A DNA stretch of 60,524 nt from Deltaproteobacteria bacterium (GCA_016218825.1 JACRCV010000065.1:1-60524); one strand, 5' to 3'; counted from the first letter of the stretch, positions 33,796 to 43,081 are shown. The notes: a model not told the origin generated them from the sequence alone. A program made the numbers and translations.

Positions 33796-36186
33796 GTGAA
33801 GAAGAGGATGGCGCTGACGCTGGCGGTGTTGTGCGCCTGTGCCCAGCGCCCGGTCGAGCTCGGCGGCCGGCCCTGCCGGCAGGGGGAGTGCCTCGACGGC
33901 TGGCTGTGCAGCCCGTTCTCCAAAACCTGCGTCGCCAGGCAGGTGATCGACTGTCAGGCGGCGGACGCCCTCTGCCCGGAGCGGATCCTGACCGGCGACC
34001 CGTGTCAGGATCAGGGCGCCCTGATCCCGTGCGCCTCGCGCGCGACCACGTGCGAGCACGGCTGTCGGATCTGCGGCGCCGACGGCACCTGGAGCGGCTG
34101 TGCGCTGCCGGAGTGCGAGATCTGGCGTGAGGACAACTGCGCCGCGTGCGGCGACGACTGCAGCGCCCGGGTGCGGCACGCGGTGCCGGTGTGCCTGGTG
34201 ACCGGCGGCGCGCCGGCGTGCGCGTATCGGGGAGCGTGCCAGGACGGTTTCGTCGACCACGACGGCGAGGTCGCAAACGGCTGCGAGTGTGATCCGAGCA
34301 GGCCCGAGGTCTGCGACGGCGTCGACAACAACTGCGACTCCCAGGCCGACGAGGGGCTCGCGGCGTGTCAGTGCACGACCGGGCCGCAAAGCCCGGAGAT
34401 CTGTGACGCGGTCGACAACGACTGCGACCAGCGCATCGACGAGGTCTTCGCCTGCGCGCTCTCGAGCCAGGAGCCGTGCACGGTCGGTCCGGGCGCGAGC
34501 CCCGGCGCGCGGACCTGCAGCTTGCCGATCTGCACGCTCGGCCCTTGTGTCGCGGACGACCAGGCGCCGCCGGCCGTGGCCACGGGCTTTACCGCGGTCA
34601 CCGGTGACACGGTCCTGTCGCTGGCGTGGGTGTACCCGGCCGACGTCGACCTCGCGACCTGCGTGTTGGTGCAGAAGGACGGCGCCACGCCGCCGGCAAC
34701 GCCCGCGGACGGCGTCAGCCTGCAGACCTTCTCTTGGCCCGGCGCCGGCAGCGGCGCCAGCTACACGGTCCTGGGGCTCACCAACGACCAGACGTACAGC
34801 TACGCGGTGTTCTGCGAGGACGCGGCCGGCAACTGGCAGCTGTCGGTGACCGGCGGCAACAGCGGCAGCGGCACGCCGCGCTTCGGGTCGGTGCAGAACC
34901 CGACCGACGTGGTCGCCGAGGATCGGGTCGCCGGGGAGTCGACCATCACCTACACCGCGGCGGCCGGGGTGAACGGCTGCGTGATCCGGCGCAAGATCGG
35001 CAGCTGCCCGGCGCGGCACGACGACGGCGACGCGGTGGGCCCCGAGATCGGCGGCAGCGGCGCCAAGAGCCGCACTGACAGCGGCGGTCTGTCGCCCTGT
35101 GAGGTGTACGCCTACGCGGTCTTCTGCCGCAAAGGGGGGAGCTGGAACGACGTCGTCGCCGCCGGGCAGAACTGCGACACCGCGATCACCGAGCCGTGGT
35201 GGTTGCCGAACCATGAGGATCGCGTCGCGCTCGTGGTCAAGGCGCCGCCGCCGGTGGCGCTCACCGACGTGCCGGTGCTCGTGACGCTCAATCCGTCGCG
35301 GGTGGACTTCGGCCGGCTGCTGTCGGGCGGGGCGGACCTGGCGTTCCTCGACCCCGGGGGCGGCGCGCTCTTGCCCTACGAGGTCGAGAGCTACCGGGTC
35401 GGCACCGAGGTCGCCTACGTCTGGGTCAAGGTGCCGGAGCTCAGCGCCGCGCCGGCCAAGGACTGCATCTTCATGTACTACGGCAACAACGTCGCGACCA
35501 CGAACACCCCGACCGCGGTGTGGAGCGGCGCTCATGGCGCGGTCTGGCACTTGGCAGGGCGTCGTAGCCCCGCCCCCCACTACCTGGACGCCACCAGCTT
35601 CGACAACGATCTCGAAGAAGGCGCCGGCGGCCCGTTGTCGTTGGCTCCCGGAGTCGTCGGCTTGGGCCTGGCGTTCAACGGCGATCCCCAGTACGTCTTC
35701 GCCGCCGACGCCGCGGCGCTCGAGCCGGCGGCGGCGTTGACGCTCTCCGCGTGGATCAAGCCGACCGATTGGGCGGGCAACCGCCGGGTGATCCAGAAGG
35801 GCGCGCTCGACAACGGCTACCGGTTGCTGGTCGAGGGCGAGGCGCTCTTGTTCCACGTCAACAACGTCGGCACGGTGACGACCGCGACCCCACCGCAACT
35901 CGGCGCCTGGTCCTTGGTCGCCGGCACCTTCGACGGCGCGGCGCTGCGCCTCTACGTGAACGGCGCCCGGGTCGGGAGTGTGACCGCGTCCGGCACCGTG
36001 CCCGACACCGCGAGCAATCTCCGCCTCGGCGCCAAGGAGCCAAGCGGCAACGCGACTGACCTCTTTAAAGGCACCATGGACGAGGTCCGCCTCGAGAGCG
36101 TCGGCCGTAGTGACGCCTGGATGGCGCTGCAGTACCTGACGATGATCGATCTGTTGTTCACCTATCGGGCCCCCGAGGCGCTCTGA
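33796..36186 (+). CDS. Cys-rich lipoprotein with MopE-like motifs, DUF2341 and LamG domains
   Basis: A 796-residue surface or secreted protein. GTG 33796 is taken because it opens KKRMALTLAVLCAC, a lipoprotein signal; ATG 33808 and GTG 33775 are alternatives. Residues about 20-235 are Cys-rich, with two MopE-type metal-binding motifs (CDGVDNNCDSQADEG and CDAVDNDCDQRIDE). A fibronectin-like part follows. DUF2341 is at about 470-570 (ALTDVPVLVTLNPSRVDF ... IFMYYGNN), and a LamG/concanavalin-like domain closes the protein (GLGLAFNGDPQYVF ... MDEVRLESVGRS). Such domain sets occur in myxobacterial surface proteins that bind sugars or other polymers. Confidence 0.8.
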   Translation: MKKRMALTLAVLCACAQRPVELGGRPCRQGECLDGWLCSPFSKTCVARQVIDCQAADALCPERILTGDPCQDQGALIPCASRATTCEHGCRICGADGTWSGCALPECEIWREDNCAACGDDCSARVRHAVPVCLVTGGAPACAYRGACQDGFVDHDGEVANGCECDPSRPEVCDGVDNNCDSQADEGLAACQCTTGPQSPEICDAVDNDCDQRIDEVFACALSSQEPCTVGPGASPGARTCSLPICTLGPCVADDQAPPAVATGFTAVTGDTVLSLAWVYPADVDLATCVLVQKDGATPPATPADGVSLQTFSWPGAGSGASYTVLGLTNDQTYSYAVFCEDAAGNWQLSVTGGNSGSGTPRFGSVQNPTDVVAEDRVAGESTITYTAAAGVNGCVIRRKIGSCPARHDDGDAVGPEIGGSGAKSRTDSGGLSPCEVYAYAVFCRKGGSWNDVVAAGQNCDTAITEPWWLPNHEDRVALVVKAPPPVALTDVPVLVTLNPSRVDFGRLLSGGADLAFLDPGGGALLPYEVESYRVGTEVAYVWVKVPELSAAPAKDCIFMYYGNNVATTNTPTAVWSGAHGAVWHLAGRRSPAPHYLDATSFDNDLEEGAGGPLSLAPGVVGLGLAFNGDPQYVFAADAAALEPAAALTLSAWIKPTDWAGNRRVIQKGALDNGYRLLVEGEALLFHVNNVGTVTTATPPQLGAWSLVAGTFDGAALRLYVNGARVGSVTASGTVPDTASNLRLGAKEPSGNATDLFKGTMDEVRLESVGRSDAWMALQYLTMIDLLFTYRAPEAL

Positions 36187-36252
36187 GCCCGCCCATCGGC
36201 CGGCAAACGGTTGCGGTTCTTGGCCGGGGGGGTTGTGGTATGGTGCTCGGCC

Positions 36253-37611
36253 ATGGAGCTCGCCCCGCGTAACACGGTGTTGGAGACCGGGATCGCCACC
36301 GGCAACCTCGGCAATCGGGCCGGCGTGCGATCCTGTCTGTGCCGGGTCATCTCCGGGCCGAACGTCGGCGTCGAGGTGGCGCTCGGCGCCCGGCCGCTGG
36401 TGATCGGCGCCGAGGCCGGCTGCGACGTGGTGCTCGCCGATCCGAAAGTGAGCCGGCGTCACGTCGAGCTGCAGCTGCGTCCGGCCGGGGTCTTCGTCCA
36501 CGACCTCGAGAGTCGCAACGGCACGTTCGCGCAGGGCGCGCAGGTGACGACCGCGATCCTGCCCTTCGGCACGGCGATCAAGGTCGGCGACACCTCGATC
36601 CGCATCGTCGAGCCGTCGCGGCCCTCGGTGCCCCCGAGCCAGCGGGAGCGCTTCGGCGGCCTCGTCGGCCGCAGCGCAGCGATGCGCGAGGTCTACAGCG
36701 TCCTCGACCTGGCGAGCCCGACGAACGCCACCGTGCTGCTCGAGGGCGAGTCGGGCACCGGCAAGGAGCTCGCGGCGCGCGCCATCCACGATCACTCGCC
36801 CCGCGCCAACGCCCCGTTCGTGGTGCTGGATTGCAGCGCCGTCAAAGAGGAGCTGTTCGAGTCGCACGCCTTCGGCCACGTGCGCGGCGCGTTCACCGGC
36901 GCGGTCGCCGACCGCCGCGGCGCCTTCGTCCAAGCCGACGGCGGCACCCTGTTCTTGGACGAGATCGGCGAGCTCAGCCCGACCCTGCAGGCGAAGCTGC
37001 TCCGGGCCCTCGAGGCCCAGACCGTGCAGCCGCTCGGCAGCGAGAAGGTCATCAAGGTCAACACCCGCGTCGTCACCGCGACGCACCGCAACCTGACGCA
37101 GATGGTCGACGACCAGACTTTTCGCTTCGACCTCTACCATCGGCTCTCGGTCGTCCACCTGTTGATGCCGCCCTTGCGGGAGCGCCCGGACGACGTCGCC
37201 GATCTGGTGCGCGCCTTCTTCGAGGGGCGGGGCACCGATCCGGGCGAGATCGGCGGCGAGAACCTCGAGCGCTTGAAGGGCTATGCCTGGGCCGGCAACG
37301 TCCGCGAGCTGCGCAACGTGCTCGAGCGCGCCACGGTGTTCTCCGGCCGGGCCTCGCCCACCTTCGCCGAGCTCAAGATCCAGCTCCAGGGCGGCGCGCT
37401 GAAGACCGGCGGCGAGGAGGTCGACACCGCGCTGTCGTTCAAGGAGGCCAAGGAGGCCTGGGTGGCGGTGTTCGAGCGCCGTTATCTCGCCGACGTCTTC
37501 GAGCGCTTCAAGCGCAACATCACCCACGCGGCGCGCCACTCCGACATCAACCGGCGCCACTTTGCCAAGTTGTTGCGGAAGTACGGTATCATTGCCGATG
37601 ACGGTGACTAG
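36253..37611 (+). CDS. FHA-domain sigma54-dependent transcriptional activator
   Basis: A 452-residue enhancer-binding protein. Residues about 25-115 are an FHA domain (VIGAEAGCDVVLADPKVSRRHVEL, DLESRNGTF), which binds phospho-threonine. The AAA+ domain spans about 135-370 with Walker A GESGTGKE, the sigma54-contact loop GAFTGA and Walker B TLFLDEIGEL. The C-terminus has a Fis-type helix-turn-helix (NITHAARHSDINRRHFAKLL). All parts for sigma54 activation are intact. Its last 14 bp overlap the kinase gene that follows, so the two are made together and the kinase or its substrate is the likely FHA ligand. Confidence 0.93.
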   Translation: MELAPRNTVLETGIATGNLGNRAGVRSCLCRVISGPNVGVEVALGARPLVIGAEAGCDVVLADPKVSRRHVELQLRPAGVFVHDLESRNGTFAQGAQVTTAILPFGTAIKVGDTSIRIVEPSRPSVPPSQRERFGGLVGRSAAMREVYSVLDLASPTNATVLLEGESGTGKELAARAIHDHSPRANAPFVVLDCSAVKEELFESHAFGHVRGAFTGAVADRRGAFVQADGGTLFLDEIGELSPTLQAKLLRALEAQTVQPLGSEKVIKVNTRVVTATHRNLTQMVDDQTFRFDLYHRLSVVHLLMPPLRERPDDVADLVRAFFEGRGTDPGEIGGENLERLKGYAWAGNVRELRNVLERATVFSGRASPTFAELKIQLQGGALKTGGEEVDTALSFKEAKEAWVAVFERRYLADVFERFKRNITHAARHSDINRRHFAKLLRKYGIIADDGD

Positions 37612-39193
37612 TCGGGAAACCATCGGCGGCTACGAGGTCCTGTCGCGCCTCTCCTCCGGCGGCATGGGCGAGGTGCTGCTCGCGCGCCGGCGCGGGGCGC
37701 ACGGCTTCGAGAAGATCGTCGCCCTCAAGGTCATTCGGCCGGAGCTGCGGCGGCGCGAAGATCTGCGCTCGATGTTCTTGGACGAGGCGCGGTTGGTGGC
37801 GCAGATCGGCCACCCGAACGTCGCCCAGGTGTACGACTTCGGCGAGGAGAACGACATCCTCTTTTTGGCGATGGAGTACGTCGCCGGGGTGTCGTTCGGC
37901 GAGCTGCGCGACAAGTACGGCGCGCTGCCGCCGGGGATCGCGGTCCGGGCGGCCGCCGAGGTCTGCCGCGGTCTGCACGCGGCGCACGAGATCAAGGACG
38001 CCCAAGGCCAGCATCTGTGCGTGGTGCACCGCGACGTCAGCCCGCAGAACCTGTTCCTCACCTTCGAGGGTCGGGTGAAGATCCTGGACTTCGGCATCGC
38101 CTTCATGAAGGACCGGGTGACGCCGCAGACCGAGTTCGGCCAGGTCAAGGGCAAGCCCGGCTACATGGCGCCGGAGCAGCTCGCCGCCGGCGACATCGAC
38201 CGCCGCACCGACCTGTTCAGCCTGTCGGTGGTGCTCTACGAGCTGTTGACCGGCAAGCGCCTGTTCCAGGGGGCGTCGGTGTTCGAGACCGTCGCGGCGA
38301 TGAAGGACCGGGTGATCGAGCCGCCGTCGACGATCACCGGACCGTTGCCGGAGGCCCTCGATTCGCTGGTGATGCAGGGGCTGGAGCGCGACATCAACAA
38401 GCGGCCGCCGGACGCGATGGCGATGGCGGGGTTGCTCGATCGGGCCGCGGAGGCCTTCGAGCCCGAGACCCTGGAGGCCTTCGCCGAACGGGCGTTGACG
38501 CGCGAGCGCGATCGACATCAGGAGCAGCTGCGCGCCGTCCTCGACACGCCGACGCCCGTGGGCCTGACGCCGGCGGGCAGCGTCGGGCGGCCGCCGCAGG
38601 TGCAGACCGTCCAGGAGGCGACGCCGGTGGAGATGGCGACCGCGCCTGCCGGGCGACCGCGCCGGGCGCCGCGACGCCGTCTCGTGTGGGTCGCGGGAGT
38701 GGCGGTGTCGCTCGTCGCGAGCGCCTTCGGCGCGCTCGTCGTCTGGCAGATGCGCCGGGCGCCGCGACCGATGGCCACCGAGCTCGCGACCGGCCAGCGA
38801 TCGTTGCCGGCGACGGTGCCGCCGCCGGTCACGCGACCGCTGCCGGCGCCCCAGCCGCCGGCGCCGGCGGTCGAAGACCCGCCGGGGTCGCGCCCGGCGC
38901 CGCGGCCGCGCGGCAAGGCGAGGAAGAGCAAGGCCGCGGGCCCGACCGCGGGCGCCTCGGAGCCGCGGCCGGCGGTGGCGGCGAGCGATGTCGGCTACCT
39001 GCGGGTCGCGGCCGACCCCTACGCCCTGGTGCGCATCGACGGCAGGATGGTGGGCACGACGCCGCTCGTGAAGCACGAGCTCGCGGTGGGCAGCCACAAG
39101 CTCGAGCTCGTGAACCCCGACAACGGCACGGTCCGCTACGAGACCGCGGTGACGGTGCGCAAGGACGCGCTGACGACGATCAGCCATCCCTGA
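37598..39193 (+). CDS. Membrane Ser/Thr protein kinase with PEGA domain
   Basis: A 531-residue Hanks-type kinase. The kinase domain is at about 10-290: SSGGMGEVLL, VALKVI, HRDVSPQN, DFG and MAPE are intact. A transmembrane helix (LVWVAGVAVSLVASAFGALVVW) at about residues 368-389 leads to a Pro/Arg-rich linker and a single C-terminal PEGA repeat (VRIDGRMVGTTPL) outside the membrane, a sensor-like arrangement. ATG 37598 lies inside the end of the FHA activator gene. The two probably form one signalling circuit. Confidence 0.92.
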   Translation: MTVTSRETIGGYEVLSRLSSGGMGEVLLARRRGAHGFEKIVALKVIRPELRRREDLRSMFLDEARLVAQIGHPNVAQVYDFGEENDILFLAMEYVAGVSFGELRDKYGALPPGIAVRAAAEVCRGLHAAHEIKDAQGQHLCVVHRDVSPQNLFLTFEGRVKILDFGIAFMKDRVTPQTEFGQVKGKPGYMAPEQLAAGDIDRRTDLFSLSVVLYELLTGKRLFQGASVFETVAAMKDRVIEPPSTITGPLPEALDSLVMQGLERDINKRPPDAMAMAGLLDRAAEAFEPETLEAFAERALTRERDRHQEQLRAVLDTPTPVGLTPAGSVGRPPQVQTVQEATPVEMATAPAGRPRRAPRRRLVWVAGVAVSLVASAFGALVVWQMRRAPRPMATELATGQRSLPATVPPPVTRPLPAPQPPAPAVEDPPGSRPAPRPRGKARKSKAAGPTAGASEPRPAVAASDVGYLRVAADPYALVRIDGRMVGTTPLVKHELAVGSHKLELVNPDNGTVRYETAVTVRKDALTTISHP

Positions 39194-39195
39194 GC

Positions 39196-39220
39196 GCCGC
39201 CTGGATCGCGCTCGGGCGGC
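39196..39220 (+). terminator. Hairpin after the PEGA kinase gene
   Basis: GCCGCC (39196-39201) pairs with GGCGGC (39215-39220) across a 13-nt loop, 2 bp beyond the stop codon. ATCTTT follows, then the G-rich tract. Confidence 0.4.
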
Positions 39221-39230
39221 GGTGATCTTT

Positions 39231-39260
39231 GGGGCGGGGGATTCAGGGGTGGGGGTGGGG
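39231..39260 (+). other. G-quadruplex motif at a convergent gene end
   Basis: Five G-runs of four or five, separated by 1, 5, 1 and 1 bases, lie on the top strand, the coding strand of the kinase gene that ends at 39193. The arrangement stop, hairpin, G-runs, repeat, opposing gene is the same as at 113-221. Confidence 0.5.
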
Positions 39261-39291
39261 AGCGACGCCGCATCGGCGGCGCGGGAATCAG
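39249..39291 (+). repeat. 43-bp intergenic repeat, copy 2
   Basis: Gap-free match of 37/43 to 161-203. Its own hairpin is CGCCGC (39266-39271) with GCGGCG (39276-39281). It fills most of the 115-bp gap between the kinase gene and the convergent FG-GAP protein gene. Confidence 0.75.
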
Positions 39292-39308
39292 ATGAAGGCG
39301 AAAACGGT

Positions 39309-41171
39309 CTAGGTCTCGGGGACGCCCATCAGGAGCATCCGCACCAGGTTGGTGCGCGTGCCGTCGGTCTCGTCGCGGAAGGTGTGCAGCGCGATGTCGT
39401 CGTAGCCGTCCTGGTTGAAGTCGGCGAGGTACGCCCGGCCGTTGGCAAAGCGCGGCAGCGGCGTCCCTACCGAGTCTTCGCGCCCCCCTACCTCGAGGTC
39501 GCCGGCGGCGCGGGAGCCGAGGTGGGACACCGCGAGGGTCATGAGCAGGAACAGCGGTCGCTCCGCCGACTGCGGGTCGCCGCCCAGGTGGGTGGAGACC
39601 ACGTCGACCTCGCCGTCGGCGTCGAGGTCGCCGACCGCCACCGCGAGGGGCTCGGACGGGAAGGTCGCGACCGCGGTCGAGGTCAGCTGCGCCGTGGCGA
39701 TGGCGGCGTCCGGCTGCAGGGTCAAGACCCGCGACTGCATCACCGTCTTGACGTCCGGGCGGTCGAGCATCGTGATCAACAGCGGGCGGGTCGCGGCGAG
39801 CGCCGGCGTCAGGACGGCGGCGAAGGGCGGGGTCTGGAGGTCGGCGACGTAGTAGCTCCAGGCGCCCGGGCTCGGTTGCTCTGCCGCGACGGTCAGGGTG
39901 GTCACGAACAGCGGGCCGTTGGCCGGCTGCTGGATGCTCACGAACGCCGGGTAGGTGTCGCCGTTCACCGCGCCGATGCAGCCTGCCGACGTGACCACGG
40001 TGCCGAGCATGACGCGGCCGGCGATGGCGCTGGTTGCGGCCTCGGCCGCGGCGTCGAGCGCCAGGCAGCGGGGCGGGCTGGCGTTGGCGGTGACGGCGCA
40101 GAGCGCGCCGTCGGTGCGCGCCGCGGTGCAGCTCGACTGCCAGAAGAACTGCTTCACCTCGCCGATCGGGGGTCGCGGCTGGGCGATGGCGCCGGCGTAG
40201 TCGATCTGGAGCCAGGCCGACGCGGTCACCACCACGAGCTTGTCGGTCGGCTCCGCGGGCACCACCGCCGCCCCCTGGATGGGGCCGCCCACCGGGAGGG
40301 TCTGGCCGACGAGGGTGCGCCCGTCCGGGTCGAGATAGAGCAGGCGGACCGTGTCGAAGATCGGCAGGGCGAGCGCCGGTCGCCCTTGAGGCCCGAGGCG
40401 GCCGACCACCGGGAAGCCCACCATGCCGACGAACTCGCCGCTCGTCGGCGGTGGCGGTGGCGGGGCCAGCATCCCCGGGATCGGCTGCTTGGCGTTGCGC
40501 TGCCAGCGGCCGTTGATGCTCACCAGCGCCGGGCCGACCAGGCGCGGCGTCGGCGGTTGCAGCGTGGCGATCCCGAGCTCCGCGCCGCTGTCGCCGGTCA
40601 ACACCTCGCCTTCTTGCAGATCGCCGCCCGCCGACACCAGGCGCCAGGCGATGCGACTGCCGGCCAGGCGCTCGTTGTGGGAGTCGGTCAAGAGCGCCGT
40701 GAGACGGGCGCTCGGGTCGCCGAGCGCGATCGTCAGGCCGCCCTGGAGGCCGCCGATCCAATGCAGGTTCAAGATCGTCGCCGGCTCGGCCGTGAGGTCG
40801 ACCGAGATGCCGCCGTCGGCGGAGTCCTGCTCGACGCACGCGGCCACCACCATCTCGCCGCTGGCGTCCATCCCCTGCGCCCAGAACAGCTTGCGTCCGA
40901 GCCGCGGCACCCCGGTGAGCGGCGTCGCGGCGCCTTTGGTCAGCGTGATGTAGGCGCGGCGGCTGCCGCTGACGGTGTCCGCCCCGACCTCGCCGAACGC
41001 GAGCTCGTCGCAGGTGAAGGCGGCGTCGGCGCCCGGGGTCAACACCTGCAAGGTCACCGTCGCGACGTCGTCGGCATACGCCGCGGGGATCGTGACCGAC
41101 ACCGTCACCTCGGGTTGGCCGCAGGCGGCGCCGAGGATGGCGAGCGTCAGGGAGGTGGCGCGCGTCGTCAT
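39309..41171 (-). CDS. Exported protein with C-terminal FG-GAP/VCBS-type repeats
   Basis: A 620-residue protein. ATG 41169-41171 starts 2 bp after the TPR gene and opens a signal peptide (TTRATSLTLAILGAAC), probably a lipoprotein though the lipobox is not ideal. Two Ca-binding style repeats lie near the end: DLDADGEVDVV and DFNQDGYDDIAL, as in FG-GAP propeller proteins. The central part is an Ig-like and propeller-like mixture (AGDLQEGEVLTGDSGAELG). It could be a surface propeller. It forms an operon with the TPR protein. Confidence 0.75.
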   Translation of the reverse strand: MTTRATSLTLAILGAACGQPEVTVSVTIPAAYADDVATVTLQVLTPGADAAFTCDELAFGEVGADTVSGSRRAYITLTKGAATPLTGVPRLGRKLFWAQGMDASGEMVVAACVEQDSADGGISVDLTAEPATILNLHWIGGLQGGLTIALGDPSARLTALLTDSHNERLAGSRIAWRLVSAGGDLQEGEVLTGDSGAELGIATLQPPTPRLVGPALVSINGRWQRNAKQPIPGMLAPPPPPPTSGEFVGMVGFPVVGRLGPQGRPALALPIFDTVRLLYLDPDGRTLVGQTLPVGGPIQGAAVVPAEPTDKLVVVTASAWLQIDYAGAIAQPRPPIGEVKQFFWQSSCTAARTDGALCAVTANASPPRCLALDAAAEAATSAIAGRVMLGTVVTSAGCIGAVNGDTYPAFVSIQQPANGPLFVTTLTVAAEQPSPGAWSYYVADLQTPPFAAVLTPALAATRPLLITMLDRPDVKTVMQSRVLTLQPDAAIATAQLTSTAVATFPSEPLAVAVGDLDADGEVDVVSTHLGGDPQSAERPLFLLMTLAVSHLGSRAAGDLEVGGREDSVGTPLPRFANGRAYLADFNQDGYDDIALHTFRDETDGTRTNLVRMLLMGVPET

Positions 41172-41173
41172 CT

Positions 41174-41968
41174 TCAGTTCCAGGTCGCGGGGCCGCTCAG
41201 GAGGTCGGGCGGCCGGTCGAGGATCTTGTAGACCACCAGGCCGGTCGCGCCGGCGGCGACGGTGGCGGTGATTGCCCACACCCACCAGCGCCGGTGCCAC
41301 GGGGGCGGCGGCACGTAGGAGAGCAGGATCTCGCGCGGGCTCGCGGCGTCGGCCACCTTGAAGATCTCGTTGCCCCTCGGATCCAGCACCGCGACGTGGA
41401 ACTCGAGGGTCTCGTCGTGGGTCGCGTTGGCGGCGACCGGCGGCAAGGTCACCTCTTCGTAGCCGCTGCCTTTGAGGTCGACGGTGATCGGCGGCTCGAA
41501 GCGCGCCGCGCCCTTCAGGCGGCGGAAGAGCACCGCCTTCTTCATCAGCTTCTTCGGGTCGCTCACCACCTCCAAGGTGATCGGCACCGGCCTCTCGACC
41601 TCGAGGCCGCGGGGCCAGCTGACGTCGAGCTCCGGCGCCGCGCGCCGATCGCTCTGTTTGCGGGCGCGCTCGAACAGAAAGGTGACCTTGGGCGACAAGG
41701 TGTAAGGAAGCACGTGGCCGGGGTCGAGGGTCAGCAGGGTGTCGAAGGCGCGCGCCGCGTCCTCGGGGCGGTCGATGTAGGCGTAGACGATGCCGAGCTG
41801 CTCGTGCAGGCGCACGTAGTCGGCGTGCGCGTACGGCCCCTCGTTCTCGGCGCTGAGCAGCAAGGTCAACGCCTCCTCGAAGCGCGACTTGTTGAGCGCC
41901 GTCACGCCGCGCTCGAGGCTCGTGCCGCCGAGGAGGGCGAGGGCGAGCACCATGGATTCTGCCGTCAT
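41174..41968 (-). CDS. TPR protein with C-terminal membrane anchor
   Basis: A 264-residue protein. An N-terminal hydrophobic stretch (MVLALALLGGT) is likely a signal peptide; the starts ATG 41968 and ATG 41953 are hard to separate. Two tetratricopeptide-like helices follow (ADYVRLHEQLGIVYAYIDRPEDAARAF, TLLTLDPGH), then a beta-rich domain. A transmembrane helix (WWVWAITATVAAGATGLVVY) sits near the C-terminus. Similar TPR/beta/TM proteins are common in myxobacterial envelope operons. Function is unknown. Confidence 0.72.
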   Translation of the reverse strand: MTAESMVLALALLGGTSLERGVTALNKSRFEEALTLLLSAENEGPYAHADYVRLHEQLGIVYAYIDRPEDAARAFDTLLTLDPGHVLPYTLSPKVTFLFERARKQSDRRAAPELDVSWPRGLEVERPVPITLEVVSDPKKLMKKAVLFRRLKGAARFEPPITVDLKGSGYEEVTLPPVAANATHDETLEFHVAVLDPRGNEIFKVADAASPREILLSYVPPPPWHRRWWVWAITATVAAGATGLVVYKILDRPPDLLSGPATWN

Positions 41969-42055
41969 CCGTCCAGGGTCCTCCGGGGCCGGGCGCCCTG
42001 CGCCGAGCCGGCGCTCACTAGAGCACGAGAACGCCGGGCGCGACAACTCCGGCCC

Positions 42056-43081
42056 CTACATCGCGGTCCCGGACGTCGGCTCGGGCTGCAGGATCGACGG
42101 CATGCTGTCGTACTCCGCGCGCCAGATCCGTGCGACCTCGGGCAGGGTCGCCCATACCAGATCGCCGGCGGCGACGTCGGCGGCGTACTCGTCGATGCTG
42201 GTCGCGAGCGCGTCGATCGAGGCGCCGGTGATCGAGCACTGGTTGACGAACACGGTCGCGGTGTACATCCGGTTGGGCTCCAGGCTGCCGGCGTGCAGCA
42301 GGTCCAAGAGCTCGCCGACGCCCCCGATCGCGCCTGCGTACGCACCGACGTTGACCAGGGTCTGCGCCGGATCGTCGACGTGGAAGTTGGCGGCGTCCTT
42401 GGGCCGCCACACGCCCGACGCCTTCGAGTCCGGGCCGCGGTGCTGCAGGGTCGCGCCGCCCCACAGGATCTCGACCTGCCAGGTGGCGTCCGGATAGCGG
42501 CGGCCGGTCTCTACCTCTCGGAACTGGGTCCACGACTCGTTCTCGGTCGGGTACCACAGGAAGCCGCCGAGGACCCCGTTTCGCGGCGCGCCCATGAGCT
42601 CGTGCATGTACGAGACGTCGGTGTAGTTGACGGTGTCGTCGGCGTGCGCGTGGGCGTCGAGGACCAGCTGCGCCGGTGCGAGGCCGGCGAGGTATTGGAT
42701 CAGGTTCATGCCGCCGGTCTTGGCTTTCTGGGCGGCGCCGTCCCAGCTCTTCACCGCGTCGAGGTACAGGTAGTCGGACTGGAGATCCAACGCGGCGCCG
42801 TGGCTGATGACGGTGTCGACGAGCTTCAACGTCAAGTCGCGGTTCGCGAGGTAACCGGACTGGACGGTCACCACCGGATCGCACTCCGCGTGCGGCGAGC
42901 GCTCGTTGTGAGTGACGATGGTGGCGAAGATCCGGGTGCGGGCAGGGGCGGCGGCGGCGCCGGCGTCGGTCTCGTCGCCGCAGGCGGGTGCGAGCAGGGT
43001 CAAGAGGGCGGTCAGGAGCGCCGGAGAACCTCCGGTCGTCGAGAGCCGCGTCGTCGCCAGTCGTGCCATCGCCTCGAGCAT
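42056..43081 (-). CDS. Predicted lipoprotein with His-rich enzyme-like domain
   Basis: A 341-residue lipoprotein. GGAGG precedes ATG 43079-43081 by four bases; the signal ends in LLTLLAPAC (lipidated Cys34). The mature part has His/Asp clusters that could bind metal: IVTHNERSPH, VLDAHAHADDTVNY and the conserved-looking SYMHELMG. The fold resembles polysaccharide deacetylase or other TIM-barrel hydrolases in feel, but no family is certain. The upstream region 43082-43343 is gene-free; TATAGT on the minus strand at 43178-43183 may be its -10 box. Confidence 0.65.
   Translation of the reverse strand: MLEAMARLATTRLSTTGGSPALLTALLTLLAPACGDETDAGAAAAPARTRIFATIVTHNERSPHAECDPVVTVQSGYLANRDLTLKLVDTVISHGAALDLQSDYLYLDAVKSWDGAAQKAKTGGMNLIQYLAGLAPAQLVLDAHAHADDTVNYTDVSYMHELMGAPRNGVLGGFLWYPTENESWTQFREVETGRRYPDATWQVEILWGGATLQHRGPDSKASGVWRPKDAANFHVDDPAQTLVNVGAYAGAIGGVGELLDLLHAGSLEPNRMYTATVFVNQCSITGASIDALATSIDEYAADVAAGDLVWATLPEVARIWRAEYDSMPSILQPEPTSGTAM

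Noticed and set aside
36220-36245. TTGGCC-G-run-TTG resembling a sigma54 promoter before the FHA activator
   Set aside because: The -24 GG and -12 GC spacing does not fit (TG instead of GC at the required distance).
32458-37623. Minus-strand open frame of 1721 codons
   Set aside because: It runs opposite four well-supported plus-strand genes with clear domains; its translation is repetitive His/Arg/Ala/Val.
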